Part shown: positions 1-8,096 of the stretch, one piece after another | Layout: the number at the start of each line of letters is the position of its first letter | Position numbering within the stretch: position 1 is the stretch's first letter | NCBI RefSeq assembly: GCF_000179915.2 | Contig: NC_014963.1 | Location: 372,001-436,000, forward strand | Direction of reading: 5' to 3' | Length of the DNA: 64,000 nt | Source: Terriglobus saanensis SP1PR4 | Lineage (GTDB): Bacteria > Acidobacteriota > Terriglobia > Terriglobales > Acidobacteriaceae | Program-made: the position numbers and the translations under genes | The notes under the pieces: generated by a model | Told to the model about the DNA's origin: nothing | Seen by the model: the letters and a program-made list of their open reading frames with translations, nothing else | Database searches by the model: none

Positions 1-195
1 GAACTTGGCGCGGAGACGAATATCTTCAATGATTTCTTTGGGGCCGCCGTGCTCTTCCAGAATCTCGGCGGTGCCGGTCAGGTTGAGTGGGCTGATCTGA
101 CGTATGTCTTCGGCGTACGTGATGGCGTCCGGAAGGATGGAGACGTCCAGGTCGAGCGGGTCAGGACGGAGGTCGATTGGTTTAATGATCGTCAT
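1..195 (-). CDS. YceD/DUF177 family protein, N-terminal part (runs off window)
   Basis: Only the first 65 codons are inside the window; the gene continues past base 1. The start is an ATG at 195 with a strong AGGAGG Shine-Dalgarno six bases upstream. The visible protein begins MTIIKPIDLRPDPLDLDV and contains the segment INPLNLTGTAEILEEHGG-like (here SPLNLTGTAEILEEHGGPK) followed by EDIRLRAKF, which resembles the N-terminal half of DUF177/YceD proteins before their cysteine motif. In many bacteria yceD precedes rpmF (ribosomal protein L32) and fatty-acid or phospholipid genes; those would lie to the left, outside this window. The family call is from pattern memory on a fragment and is moderate; the existence of the gene is well supported. 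Confidence 0.6.
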   Translation of the reverse strand, partial: MTIIKPIDLRPDPLDLDVSILPDAITYAEDIRQISPLNLTGTAEILEEHGGPKEIIEDIRLRAKF

Positions 196-365
196 GGTGC
201 CCTCCTGTCCTCATTATCGCAGGATGCGGCCTGGGAGCGGAGAAAAGAGACGGGATCCAAAGAATCCTATGGATTTTGGTAGGCGGAAAGCTAAAGTGTT
301 CGGATTTGCGGAGTTTCCGTCCGATCAATTTTTGGTTTAGTGCTTATAAAACATGCATTTACGGT

Positions 366-393
366 TTGGTTCGGGAAATGCTTTAGGTATAAG
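366..393 (+). promoter_or_regulatory. Candidate sigma-70 promoter for structured RNA A
   Basis: A TTGGTT box at 366-371 is followed after 16 bases by TATAAG at 388-393. It lies just upstream of a run of hairpins that ends in a strong intrinsic terminator, and predicts a transcript starting near 400. Promoter boxes are degenerate, so the call is tentative. Confidence 0.4.
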
Positions 394-399
394 CGTTGA

Positions 400-598
400 G
401 CAGTAGCGTAAAAGCGCATTGCATCATGATCTGCAAAGGCTGCAGGAACGAATCGGGTCCATAGATGTCTCGATCGCCCGGCTGGCGCAAGGGTTTCGCA
501 TGACGAAACCGAAAATATTCAGGAGGCCAGTGGCTGGCCATTGGCAAGAGAAGTGCGGAGCAGAAAGGCCATCGCGGGCGCGGTGGCCTTTCTGTTTT
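400..598 (+). ncRNA. Candidate structured small RNA (RNA A), family unknown
   Basis: This roughly 200-base stretch has no convincing reading frame but holds consecutive hairpins. These are CTGCA/TGCAG at 431-445, GGTTTCG-CATGA-CGAAACC at 492-510, GGCCAG-TGG-CTGGCC at 525-539, and an 11-bp terminator stem at 561-594 followed by TTTT. A plausible promoter sits at 366-393. The next gene on the left is transcribed away from it and the next one on the right begins 400 bases later, so the terminator serves no visible protein gene. It does not carry the conserved motifs I know for SRP RNA, tmRNA or RNase P RNA, and I could not show the long closing stem of 6S RNA, though its size would fit. Confidence 0.4.
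561..598 (+). terminator. Intrinsic terminator of candidate RNA A
   Basis: CAGAAAGGCCA at 561-571 pairs perfectly with TGGCCTTTCTG at 584-594 across a 12-base GC-rich loop, and TTTTAA follows. This is a textbook Rho-independent terminator on the + strand with no upstream + strand protein gene in the window. Confidence 0.75.
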
Positions 599-654
599 AA
601 GCTTGACGCTGCTGCATGGTGGCCTATCTCCGGAACCGTATCCAAACTCGGAAC

Positions 655-683
655 TTGCGAAATGCTAGGGTGAGTGCTAGTAT
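655..683 (+). promoter_or_regulatory. Candidate sigma-70 promoter for the receiver-protein gene and its leader
   Basis: TTGCGA at 655-660 and TAGTAT at 678-683 are separated by exactly 17 bases. The predicted start near 690 would give a leader of about 330 bases in front of the gene at 1024. Confidence 0.45.
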
Positions 684-689
684 CACGAT

Positions 690-895
690 TGCTGGATCGC
701 GCGGTTGTAGCCCATGTACCTGGGACTTCTCAGACGGGCTCACCAGAACGCCAGATCTTGCACGGGTACAAAGTGGGTCGCGATGGGCGACACCTTGACG
801 ATGCGACCGATCATAGAAGACACCCGGTGGGACTTCTGAAATTGATCCTCGCCGAACCTATGTTTTTCTTTAGTAGTGTTCTTTTTGAGTAGAAC
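690..895 (+). ncRNA. Structured leader or second small RNA (RNA B), family unknown
   Basis: The stretch downstream of the 655-683 promoter is non-coding and foldable. CCCATGTACC at 711-720 pairs with GGTACA at 765-770 plus TGGG at 774-777, a 10-bp long-range stem with a 3-base bulge. Next comes a GTCGC/GCGAC hairpin at 777-791, then AGAAG at 816-820 facing CTTCT at 833-837. TGGGACTTCT occurs twice, at 721-730 and 828-837, so the second copy could compete for the same partner. The block ends in T-rich sequence at 864-885. It could be a free RNA or the 5' leader of the receiver gene at 1024; I cannot tell which. Confidence 0.35.
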
Positions 896-1023
896 TTGAT
901 CATCGTTTCTTCCGACCTTCACATTCCGGCTTAGCGTGCTTTGACGTTCTGCATCCGCAGGGCGGCAGCGTGTGGTTGTGTGTGTGCGGCGATTCGAAAG
1001 TACGAAGTAACCAGGAAGTGGCA

Positions 1024-2145
1024 ATGAGTTCAGAAGCGAATCTCCCCGAGGCTCCCATGCCGCAGGGACCCCCTCCTCCGGTGCAAGCCGGGATAGAGAA
1101 TGGTGGCGAATCTGGCCAGCCAGGTGCAGCTAACAAGAACCGCCGCCGCCGCCGCAAGCGGAAGAAGCCCGGCGTAGGCGAAGCTGGCGCCACGGGAAGT
1201 GGCGAAGCGGTAGGCAGCCTATCTGCTTCTGGCGATGGCGAGGCCGGAGCAAGTTCGAACGGTGCCGCAAACGGCGCGTCGAACGGAGCTTCCAATGGGA
1301 CCCCCGTGCAAGCCGCAGGCCAACCCAATGGACAGCAGCGCACCCAGAACAACGGTCAGGCCCAGGGTCAGAGCAACGGACAGGGAAAGCGTTGGAAGAA
1401 GAAATTTCGCCGTGCAGGTGAAGGCAGTGGTGGCGGTGAGAACCGTCCTCCTCGACCGGAGCCGGGCAACAGCATCCACGCGGGCGGTCAGGGACAGCGC
1501 CGCGGACGCAGTGGCAGCAATGGCGGGAAGCAGCAGCGCGGACCGCGCAGCTTCGTCGGTCCCATGGATCACAGCTACCGCGAGGCGAATGGCAACTTTG
1601 CCGAATCACCCCGTTCGACGATCGAAGTGCACGGCAACGTGCGCCGCGGCGGCGGACAGCAGCACTACAACCAGCATCGCGAAGATCGCATGCCTGCGGA
1701 GTTGCTGACCAACTACCGTCCCGTCGCGATTCCGGAAGATGCACCGACGCACATCTATTTCTTTGTCGATGACCTCTTCGTCACGGCGAAGGTGACCGAA
1801 GCCGCAAAGAATCAGGGCGTCAAGGTCGCCTTCATCAAGGCGGACAAGGACATCGTCGCCCAACTGGTCGACATGGAAGAAAAAGACCATCCGGCGTTGA
1901 TTGTGGTGGACCTGAACAACGCCAACGCCAAGCCCCTGACGCTGATCCCGAAGTTGAAGGCCAAGCTGAAGAAGGGTACTTCCATCATCGGTTTCCTCTC
2001 GCATCTGCAGGGCGACCTGAAGGCAAAGGCCGTTGAAGCGGGCTGCGACACCGTCATGGCAAAAGCCGCGTTCTCACAGAACCTGCCGAATCTTCTCCGT
2101 CGTTATGGCGTAGAAGACGAGGAAGAGCAGAACTTCAACCAGTAA
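1024..2145 (+). CDS. Receiver-domain protein with long basic Arg/Gly/Asn-rich disordered N-terminus
   Basis: This 373-residue protein has two parts. Residues 1 to about 235 are low complexity, rich in Gly, Asn, Gln, Arg and Lys, with a cluster NKNRRRRRKRKK near residue 40 and several RG-type stretches, as in RNA-binding disordered regions. The last 130 residues look like a CheY-type receiver: an acidic pair in FFVDDLF, a central Asp in IVVDLNN, a Ser in GFLSH and the conserved Lys in VMAKAAF. No output domain follows. ATG 1024 was preferred to the upstream frame start because AGGAAG sits 7-12 bases before it. It is probably a soluble cytoplasmic protein, and nucleic-acid binding by the basic tail is inference. 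It is preceded by a structured leader and followed by a strong terminator, so it is likely monocistronic. Confidence 0.8.
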   Translation: MSSEANLPEAPMPQGPPPPVQAGIENGGESGQPGAANKNRRRRRKRKKPGVGEAGATGSGEAVGSLSASGDGEAGASSNGAANGASNGASNGTPVQAAGQPNGQQRTQNNGQAQGQSNGQGKRWKKKFRRAGEGSGGGENRPPRPEPGNSIHAGGQGQRRGRSGSNGGKQQRGPRSFVGPMDHSYREANGNFAESPRSTIEVHGNVRRGGGQQHYNQHREDRMPAELLTNYRPVAIPEDAPTHIYFFVDDLFVTAKVTEAAKNQGVKVAFIKADKDIVAQLVDMEEKDHPALIVVDLNNANAKPLTLIPKLKAKLKKGTSIIGFLSHLQGDLKAKAVEAGCDTVMAKAAFSQNLPNLLRRYGVEDEEEQNFNQ

Positions 2146-2158
2146 ATTTCAATGCTGG

Positions 2159-2194
2159 AAAAAGGGCAGCGACTTCGGTCGCTGCCCTTTTTGC
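2159..2194 (+). terminator. Intrinsic terminator after the receiver-protein gene
   Basis: AAAGGGCAGCGAC at 2161-2173, a TTCG tetraloop, and GTCGCTGCCCTTTTT form a 13-bp stem with a T tail, 15 bases after the stop codon. Confidence 0.9.
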
Positions 2195-2230
2195 TGTTGG
2201 AAAATTCTGTTTTAGTCTTGAAGGTCCTTG

Positions 2231-2785
2231 TTAACGCTTTCCCTTGATTGCGATGAAGATTTTGGCGCCTGCGCTGGAATGCTGCTCGAAGTCATAGGTG
2301 AAAGCTCTGCGTTGGTCGGGATGATGAGCAAAATACTGATAGACCTTCATCCATGCCGCCTTGATCGCATCCGGAGAGCTGGTTCCAGAGGAGAAGACAA
2401 GGTATCGCGCGGCCGGTATAGGAATAGCCTTCATCTTTGCCGGAACTTGCTGTTCGGGCTGAACGGATTTTCCGAGAATGAGGTCGTAGGCGCCAGTTTC
2501 GTCGCTCTCGTAGTTGGTATAAACGGCGTAGATGGTCTCTTGCTCGATCGCTCCGGGAATGGCTTCTGCGCCGCCGTGCATGAACTGGTTCCAAAGCGGC
2601 CCAATTTTGCCATCTTTGCCAGACATCTCTACTGCATTCGTCGTGCGAACAAACGAACCGATGACGGTGAATGCTGGTACTTCGGCAACCTGTGGTGAAG
2701 ACGGGTCTATGGTCTTACTTTGTAAAGGCATAGGGCTGCTGTCCAGCAGGACGACCGAGAGCAGGATTGCCGGGAGTCGTGACAT
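2231..2785 (-). CDS. Exported GyrI/AraC-type effector-binding domain protein
   Basis: The 184-residue product starts MSRLPAILLSVVLLDSS, a signal-peptide-like segment, so it is probably exported. The rest resembles a stand-alone effector-binding (GyrI-like, SOUL/heme-binding fold) domain: PAFTVIGSFVRTTN, then GPLWNQFM, then YAVYTNYESDETGAYDLILG, and a C-terminal PAARYLVFSSG strand followed by an AWMKVYQYF helix. Such domains bind small hydrophobic ligands in regulators; here no DNA-binding domain is present and the export signal argues for a periplasmic role that I cannot specify. ATG 2785 is chosen over an upstream TTG because GGAGG lies five bases before it. The gene stands alone between the receiver gene (convergent) and the HIT gene. 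Confidence 0.75.
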   Translation of the reverse strand: MSRLPAILLSVVLLDSSPMPLQSKTIDPSSPQVAEVPAFTVIGSFVRTTNAVEMSGKDGKIGPLWNQFMHGGAEAIPGAIEQETIYAVYTNYESDETGAYDLILGKSVQPEQQVPAKMKAIPIPAARYLVFSSGTSSPDAIKAAWMKVYQYFAHHPDQRRAFTYDFEQHSSAGAKIFIAIKGKR

Positions 2786-2820
2786 GCTGACCTCCAATGC
2801 CCCATATTAAAACGCCAAAT

Positions 2821-3165
2821 CTATCCCGGAGGCCAGTGCATTTGCCGACCACCCAGAACATGCAGGTGGAGATGGTGGACAGTCTGTCCGCCCTCGTCGC
2901 CGGTGTTGATGACGGTGCGAAATCCGTTGGTGAGACCCTCTTCTCCAGCGACTTTTGCAGCGATGAAGACGAGATGCCCAAGAAGGGCCTCATGGGTCTC
3001 CAGAGCGTGCGCCTGCGAGGAGACGTGTCCCTTCGGGATCAGGAGAACATGCGTGGGAGCGACGGGGTGGAGATCGCGAAAGGCGAGGCAGAGGTCGTCC
3101 TCATAGACCTTCGTGGCGGGAATCTCGCCCGCGACAATGCGACAGAAGATGCAGTCAGGTTCCAT
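2821..3165 (-). CDS. HIT family (HINT-type) nucleotide-binding protein
   Basis: This 114-residue protein carries the family's hallmark His triad as HHLHLHVLGG near the C-terminus and an N-terminal CIFCRIVAGEIPA segment typical of bacterial Hint proteins. The family hydrolyses nucleoside phosphoramidates and related adenylated compounds in the cytoplasm. The start at 3165 lies 9 bases after the stop of the M48 peptidase gene on the same strand, so the two are probably co-transcribed. The Shine-Dalgarno is weak, consistent with translational coupling. Length and motif match the family fully. Confidence 0.92.
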   Translation of the reverse strand: MEPDCIFCRIVAGEIPATKVYEDDLCLAFRDLHPVAPTHVLLIPKGHVSSQAHALETHEALLGHLVFIAAKVAGEEGLTNGFRTVINTGDEGGQTVHHLHLHVLGGRQMHWPPG

Positions 3166-3174
3166 CGAGAGATT

Positions 3175-4479
3175 TTACTTCTTGAAGAACTCCGGCTGTT
3201 TGCCCGGTTGCCAGGGATCGTAGCTGGCGGCGAAGGCGGCGCGGCTGGCGATGGAAGGATGGCTTCCGGTCCAGAACTCCACGAAGGCGTTCGGGTTGGG
3301 GTCGACGAGGGAGGCCTCGCCGAGCTTCTGGAACGCGCTACGGGCCGACTCCTGGGGATTCTGGACGATGCCGTGGACGGCCTCCATACCGTAGACGTCT
3401 GCCTGGTGCTCCATCGAGCGCGAGAAGCCGTTGGTGACGGGTTCTATGAAGAAGCCAAAGATGGAGAGGGCGAGCATAAGGACGGCAAGGGAAGCCCAGT
3501 CGCTTAAGCTTCGAACCTGCCACGAAGTTCCATAACGGGAAATGGCCCAGTCGATGAAGAGCTTGGCGAGAAAGAGTGTGACGAAGAGGACCGCGATGGT
3601 GAAGGCAATGCCCCTCCAGATATGGTTCAGAACGTAGTGTCCCATCTCGTGGCCGAAGACGACGGAGGTCTCGTCGAGGGTCAACTTGGCGATGGTGGTA
3701 TCCCAGACGACGACGCGCTTGGAGGCGCCGATGCCGGTCACGTAGGCGTTCATCTGGGTGGTCTTCGAGCTGGCGTCCATCCAGAACATGCGCGCCGGCG
3801 GGATTACCAGGCCGCCACGGGCGACGACTTGTTCCAGCCGGTTCACGAGAGCGGGTGCCTTCGGCTGCAGCGATTCGTACTTATTCATCAGGGGCTCCAG
3901 AACGACCGGAGCGATGAAGACCAGGAAGACAATGGTGGGAATAGAGGCGCCCCAGAAGATCAGCCACCACTTCTGCGGTGCCTTGCGGAAGATGTATTTG
4001 AGGAGAATGGCAGGCAGGTACGACAGCGCCATGCCGATCAATAGGCCCTTGGTCTGGTCCCAGATCCAGCCTCCCCAGGTTTGCACGCTGAGGCCATATT
4101 TGAGCGACACGGTGTGCATGTAGAGGTCGATGGGGAGATCGATGACGGTGAGGAGCACCAGAAAAAGCGGCATATAGATCAGGCACTGGATCCAGACGTT
4201 CGAGCTGATGTTCTCTGCAATATTGCGAGCCCGTGCGAAGACGCCGAGCGAAAGCAGCACAATCAGGGCGGCGATGTCCCATCCCGCCTGCGCGAAGTGG
4301 ACGATGTCGCGGATGCGCGAGACCTTGATGGCCTTCTGGAGCTTGTCTCCGGAGAGAGAGTAAGCGGGGGTTCCGCTCGTCTGTGCACTGGGCGCTGGAG
4401 GTGCCTGCTGCGCTCTGGCTGTCGCGGCGAAAGGCAGAAGCGACAGAAGCAACAGAAAGATTTTCAGCGAACGCAGCAT
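3175..4479 (-). CDS. M48 family zinc metallopeptidase (Ste24/CAAX protease-like)
   Basis: The 434-residue protein begins with a signal peptide ending in ARAQQ near residue 25 and has several hydrophobic segments (about residues 68-85, 98-118, 150-165, 172-192, 290-310 and 330-346). The zinc site HEMGH is at residues 277-281 and the third ligand is in EHQAD near residue 357. This is the layout of Ste24-type integral-membrane proteases. In bacteria such enzymes usually act in membrane-protein quality control rather than on prenylated substrates, so the substrate is unknown. ATG 4479 has GGAG nine bases upstream. The HIT gene follows after 9 bases. Confidence 0.9.
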   Translation of the reverse strand: MLRSLKIFLLLLSLLPFAATARAQQAPPAPSAQTSGTPAYSLSGDKLQKAIKVSRIRDIVHFAQAGWDIAALIVLLSLGVFARARNIAENISSNVWIQCLIYMPLFLVLLTVIDLPIDLYMHTVSLKYGLSVQTWGGWIWDQTKGLLIGMALSYLPAILLKYIFRKAPQKWWLIFWGASIPTIVFLVFIAPVVLEPLMNKYESLQPKAPALVNRLEQVVARGGLVIPPARMFWMDASSKTTQMNAYVTGIGASKRVVVWDTTIAKLTLDETSVVFGHEMGHYVLNHIWRGIAFTIAVLFVTLFLAKLFIDWAISRYGTSWQVRSLSDWASLAVLMLALSIFGFFIEPVTNGFSRSMEHQADVYGMEAVHGIVQNPQESARSAFQKLGEASLVDPNPNAFVEFWTGSHPSIASRAAFAASYDPWQPGKQPEFFKK

Positions 4480-4612
4480 CGTTTTCGTCTCCGCGAGGTC
4501 TTTGCAAGAGATTCTTCCACGATTGACGCCGGGCGAGCGAAAGAATACTGCGATGGCGCGTTTCCGTTACACTCACACCACGCCACGGGTGCGTCCCGTG
4601 CGTCTCTAAACT

Positions 4613-6349
4613 ATGCAGATTTTTCGCGTCGTACCCGCTGTTGCTCTCTTTGCTTCCTTTGTCTCCCTCTCTGCTGTCGCTGCGGATCCCACCCCGCCGG
4701 TAAAGGCAGACAGCTCCGTGCTGCTCTCCGCGATGGACGCGGAACTGCAGCGGGCCATGTCGTCGCTTGGGAAGGGTGGGGCCGACCAGCCTGCGCCGTA
4801 CTTCCTCTCCTACGCGGTGGCCGATGCGACGACGCTGAATCTTTCGGCGCAGTACGGTTCCATCACCAGTTCGAATGAGAGACATAGCCGTTCCGCGGAT
4901 GTGCAGGTGCGCATCGGTACGACGCAGCTGGACAACACCCACGGCGATCACCGGCCGTCGGGTGTGACCACGATTCCTCTGCCGCTGACGGACGACCGCG
5001 CGGCGATTGAGCGCTCGCTCTGGTTTGCCACGAACCGCGGCTACGGCCGCGCGTTGGACAGCTATCTCAAGGTCAAGACCGACCAACAGGTGCGGGCGAA
5101 GGAAGAGGATTCGTCCAACGATTTCTCGGTGGAGAAGGCGGCGACCTCTGGCATCGCTCCGGGATCTTCGTTGTCAGTGGACAAAGCCGCCTGGGAGAAG
5201 CGCCTTCGCGAACTGTCGGCGGAGCTGCGGGGCTATCGCGGGATCTTCTACTCTGTCGTCGCCCTCACGGTAAACAATGAGAGCGATTACTTCCTCTCCT
5301 CGGAAGGCACGCGGGTTTCCACGCCGTATCACAACGCGCGCCTGGTGATTGTGGCGCGGGCACGTGCCGACGATGGCATGGATCTCTTTCGCGTCGAGAC
5401 GTTTGAGGCCGATACCGTAGCGCATCTTCCCAAGCAGGCTGAGCTTACGGAAAAGATCGAAGCGATGGCGAAGAACCTTGAGGCGCTCCGCATCGCTCCC
5501 GTCACGGAGCCGTACAACGGCCCTGCGATTCTCAGTGGCCGTGCCTCTGCAGTCTTCTTCCACGAAGTTCTGGGGCATCGCCTGGAAGGGCAGCGTCAGC
5601 GCGGAGACGAAGAGGGACAGACGTTCACCAAGATGTTGAACAAGCCGATTCTGCCCTCGTTCCTTTCGGTGGCCGATGATCCAACCCTCTCGGACTTCCA
5701 CGGCACACCCTTGAGCGGACACTACGTCTTCGACGATGAAGGTCAGGCCGCCCGCCGCGTGGACCTGATTACCGATGGAACGCTGAAGACATTCCTCATG
5801 TCGCGTCTGCCGATTGCCAGCTTCTCGGAGTCGAATGGCCATGGCCGCGCGCAGAGCGGACGTATGCCGACGGGACGACAGGGCAACCTGATTGTGACCT
5901 CGACCAAGACCGTAAGCGACGATGAGTTGCGCAAGATGCTGATCGCCGAAGCCAAGAAGCAGGGCAAGCCGTACGGGCTTTATTTTGAAGACATCTCTTC
6001 CGGCTTTGCCGTAACCAGTCGACGCAGCCCGCAGGCGTTCTCCGTCATGCCGTTGGTCGTGTATCGCGTCTATGTGGATGGACGACCGGACGAGCTGGTT
6101 CGTGGGGTCTCCATCGTAGGAACGCCGCAGGCCGCGCTGAATCGCATCGTGGCGACGGGCAACCATCAGGACATCTTCAACGGCGAGTGCGGAGCGGAGT
6201 CGGGAACGGTCCCAGTAAGTGCTGTCGCTCCCCCCATGCTGGTGACAGAGATTGAAACGCAACGGCTGGCGCAGGGAACAACTCGCCCCCCGATTCTTCC
6301 TCCACCGGCTTTCGATGATGACGCGCAGACCAAGAAAGAGGTGCGCTAA
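4613..6349 (+). CDS. tldD: Exported TldD-like metallopeptidase
   Basis: The 578-residue product has the TldD/PmbA fold with the metal motif HEVLGH at residues 317-322 followed by RLEGQRQRGDEEGQ, and a late Cys in GECGAESG at the place where TldD has its third ligand. Unlike cytoplasmic TldD it starts with a clear signal peptide (MQIFRVVPAVALFASF... ending SAVAADP, residues 1-24), so it probably works in the periplasm. Family members act with TldE/PmbA as a heterodimeric protease that digests unfolded peptides. Its stop codon overlaps the next gene's ATG (TAATG), so the pair is translationally coupled. No Shine-Dalgarno is visible before ATG 4613. Confidence 0.88.
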   Translation: MQIFRVVPAVALFASFVSLSAVAADPTPPVKADSSVLLSAMDAELQRAMSSLGKGGADQPAPYFLSYAVADATTLNLSAQYGSITSSNERHSRSADVQVRIGTTQLDNTHGDHRPSGVTTIPLPLTDDRAAIERSLWFATNRGYGRALDSYLKVKTDQQVRAKEEDSSNDFSVEKAATSGIAPGSSLSVDKAAWEKRLRELSAELRGYRGIFYSVVALTVNNESDYFLSSEGTRVSTPYHNARLVIVARARADDGMDLFRVETFEADTVAHLPKQAELTEKIEAMAKNLEALRIAPVTEPYNGPAILSGRASAVFFHEVLGHRLEGQRQRGDEEGQTFTKMLNKPILPSFLSVADDPTLSDFHGTPLSGHYVFDDEGQAARRVDLITDGTLKTFLMSRLPIASFSESNGHGRAQSGRMPTGRQGNLIVTSTKTVSDDELRKMLIAEAKKQGKPYGLYFEDISSGFAVTSRRSPQAFSVMPLVVYRVYVDGRPDELVRGVSIVGTPQAALNRIVATGNHQDIFNGECGAESGTVPVSAVAPPMLVTEIETQRLAQGTTRPPILPPPAFDDDAQTKKEVR

Positions 6350-8001
6350 TGCAGATTCTTTCTCGTAGTTTGATGGTGGCGGCGTTGGGCGTGGGATTGG
6401 TTGCGGGTGCGCAGGAGACTGCGCACGATACCGTGCAGAACGACAAGATTCTTGCGGCCATGAAGGCGGAGCTGGACCGCTCTGTGCAGAAGCTTGTACT
6501 GCCGGGGATGGAGAAGCCTTACTTCATCGAGTATCGTCTCGAGGACATCGCGCAGTTTGAAGCGTCCGCGAACTTCGGCGCGCTCGTCCGCAGGGACAAG
6601 TCGCATCAGAAGGTCCTCCGTGTAAGTCTGCGCATTGGCAACTACAAGCAGGACAGCAACAGCGCACGCGGGGACGGTGTGGTGCAGGTGGCTCCGGAGG
6701 ACGGCGAACCCACTGCGCTTCGCCAGAGCCTGTGGTTTGCCACCGACGAGGCCTACAAGAACGCCCTGCGAAACTATGCGGCCAAGCAGGCTGCGCTGAA
6801 GCGTTTCCAGACACCACCGACGGCGGACGATTTTTCCGCGGTCAAACCCGTGCAGTACGTCGAACCGCTCGTGCACCTGTCTCTCAATGAGGACGAGTGG
6901 ACGAAGCGGATCACCGTTGCCAGTGGTCTCTATGCCACCGACCCGAAGGTTAAGACGTTTTCTTCGGAGGTCCAGTTCTCTTCCGCAAGCGTGCGCGGCA
7001 TGGCGGTGAATCGCTACACCGTGAACTCCGAAGGAACGCAGATGCGGAAGGGCTATACGGTCTATGCCGCAAGCGTTTCTATCGCCGGGCAGGCACCGGA
7101 CGGCATGCGCCTCTCGCGCGACAACGGAACGACGGCGGCGGTGCCTTCTGAACTGGAATCGGATGCAGCGTTTCACGCGCGTGTGATTACGGACATCGAA
7201 AGCCTGCACGCCCTGCGCAACGCCCCTGTGGTGGGCGAGGATTATCACGGGCCGGTGTTGTTCTCCGGCGATGCCGTTGCCGACATCATGAACCGTCTCT
7301 TCGTGCCAAACGTGGAAGCCGACAAACCTGATCCGGGAACGACGGCGCGCACGCAGGGAGCGTATACGTCGAGCTATCACGCGCGCGTGCTGCCGGAGTT
7401 TCTTTCGGCGACGGATGATCCCCTCATGAAGACCTTCGCAGGAAAGCACCTTCTGGGCACGTATGCGGTGGATGACGAGGGCGTGCCAGCGGAGAAGGTG
7501 GACGTTGCGGTGGACGGTATCCTGCAGCATTACCTGATCAGCCGTGCTCCGGTGAAGGACATTGCATCGTCGGATGGTCATGGCCGGTCGGCCCTTGTGC
7601 AGCCCGCGCAGTCACGGTCGGGCGTCATGCTGATCCAGAGCACGAAGCCTGTGAACTCTGCAGAGCTCGAGCGCCGTTTGGTCGCCATGGCGAAGGACCA
7701 GGCGCGGGACTTTGTGTATGCCACGGAGACGCTCGGAGGCGAGCTGGTTCCGAGGATGCTCTACCGTGTGTACCCGGATGGACATCGAGAACTGGTGCGA
7801 GGCGCGGTCTTCGATGAACTCGATCTCCGCAGCCTGCGGTCCGATGTGATTGCTGCAGGAGACGATCCGTACGTGTCGATGACGATCACGCCGATTCCAC
7901 AGACGACGATTGCGCCTTCGCTTTTGTTTGGAGACATTGGCGTGAAGCGGGCAACGCAGGAGCAGGAGAAGGTGCCTTACTACCCGCCTCCGGCAGAGTA
8001 A
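6349..8001 (+). CDS. Exported TldE/PmbA-like partner lacking the metal motif
   Basis: This 550-residue paralogue of the preceding gene keeps the overall order of conserved blocks (LWFATDEAYKNAL, VNSEGT, YHARVLPEFLSATDDP, GTYAVDDEGVPAEKVD, SSDGHGRS, MLYRVYPDGH) but where TldD has HExxxH it reads VADIMNRLFV, and the late Cys is missing. That is the situation of TldE/PmbA, the non-catalytic half of the TldD/TldE complex. A signal peptide (MQILSRSLMVAALGVGLVAGAQ) matches that of its neighbour. The start overlaps the tldD-like stop by one base. I infer an exported two-subunit protease whose second subunit helps bind the peptide. A dispersed hairpin repeat begins four bases after its stop. Confidence 0.82.
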   Translation: MQILSRSLMVAALGVGLVAGAQETAHDTVQNDKILAAMKAELDRSVQKLVLPGMEKPYFIEYRLEDIAQFEASANFGALVRRDKSHQKVLRVSLRIGNYKQDSNSARGDGVVQVAPEDGEPTALRQSLWFATDEAYKNALRNYAAKQAALKRFQTPPTADDFSAVKPVQYVEPLVHLSLNEDEWTKRITVASGLYATDPKVKTFSSEVQFSSASVRGMAVNRYTVNSEGTQMRKGYTVYAASVSIAGQAPDGMRLSRDNGTTAAVPSELESDAAFHARVITDIESLHALRNAPVVGEDYHGPVLFSGDAVADIMNRLFVPNVEADKPDPGTTARTQGAYTSSYHARVLPEFLSATDDPLMKTFAGKHLLGTYAVDDEGVPAEKVDVAVDGILQHYLISRAPVKDIASSDGHGRSALVQPAQSRSGVMLIQSTKPVNSAELERRLVAMAKDQARDFVYATETLGGELVPRMLYRVYPDGHRELVRGAVFDELDLRSLRSDVIAAGDDPYVSMTITPIPQTTIAPSLLFGDIGVKRATQEQEKVPYYPPPAE

Positions 8002-8005
8002 TCTT

Positions 8006-8065
8006 CGTGCCCCATTCTTTCGCGGCTGCATCGTGAAAGGGTGGGGTCGCGCAGAGCGCACAAAC
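8006..8065 (+). repeat. Dispersed hairpin repeat, copy 1 (+ orientation)
   Basis: CGTGCCCCATTCTTTCGCGG at 8006-8025 faces GAAAGGGTGGGG at 8035-8046, followed by a GC-rich tail (TCGCGCAGAGCGCACAAAC). The arms pair with two G-U wobbles, so the hairpin is more stable as RNA read on this strand. It begins four bases after the stop of the TldE-like gene. Other copies are at 8243, 27210, 27755 and 36308. Confidence 0.85.
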
Positions 8066-8096
8066 CTGATTCCTTAGGGAACCCGGGATCGGGTGC

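Noticed and set aside
690-875. 6S RNA
   Set aside because: Length and promoter fit, but I could not pair the two ends into the long closing stem or find the central bubble, so the family name is not assigned.
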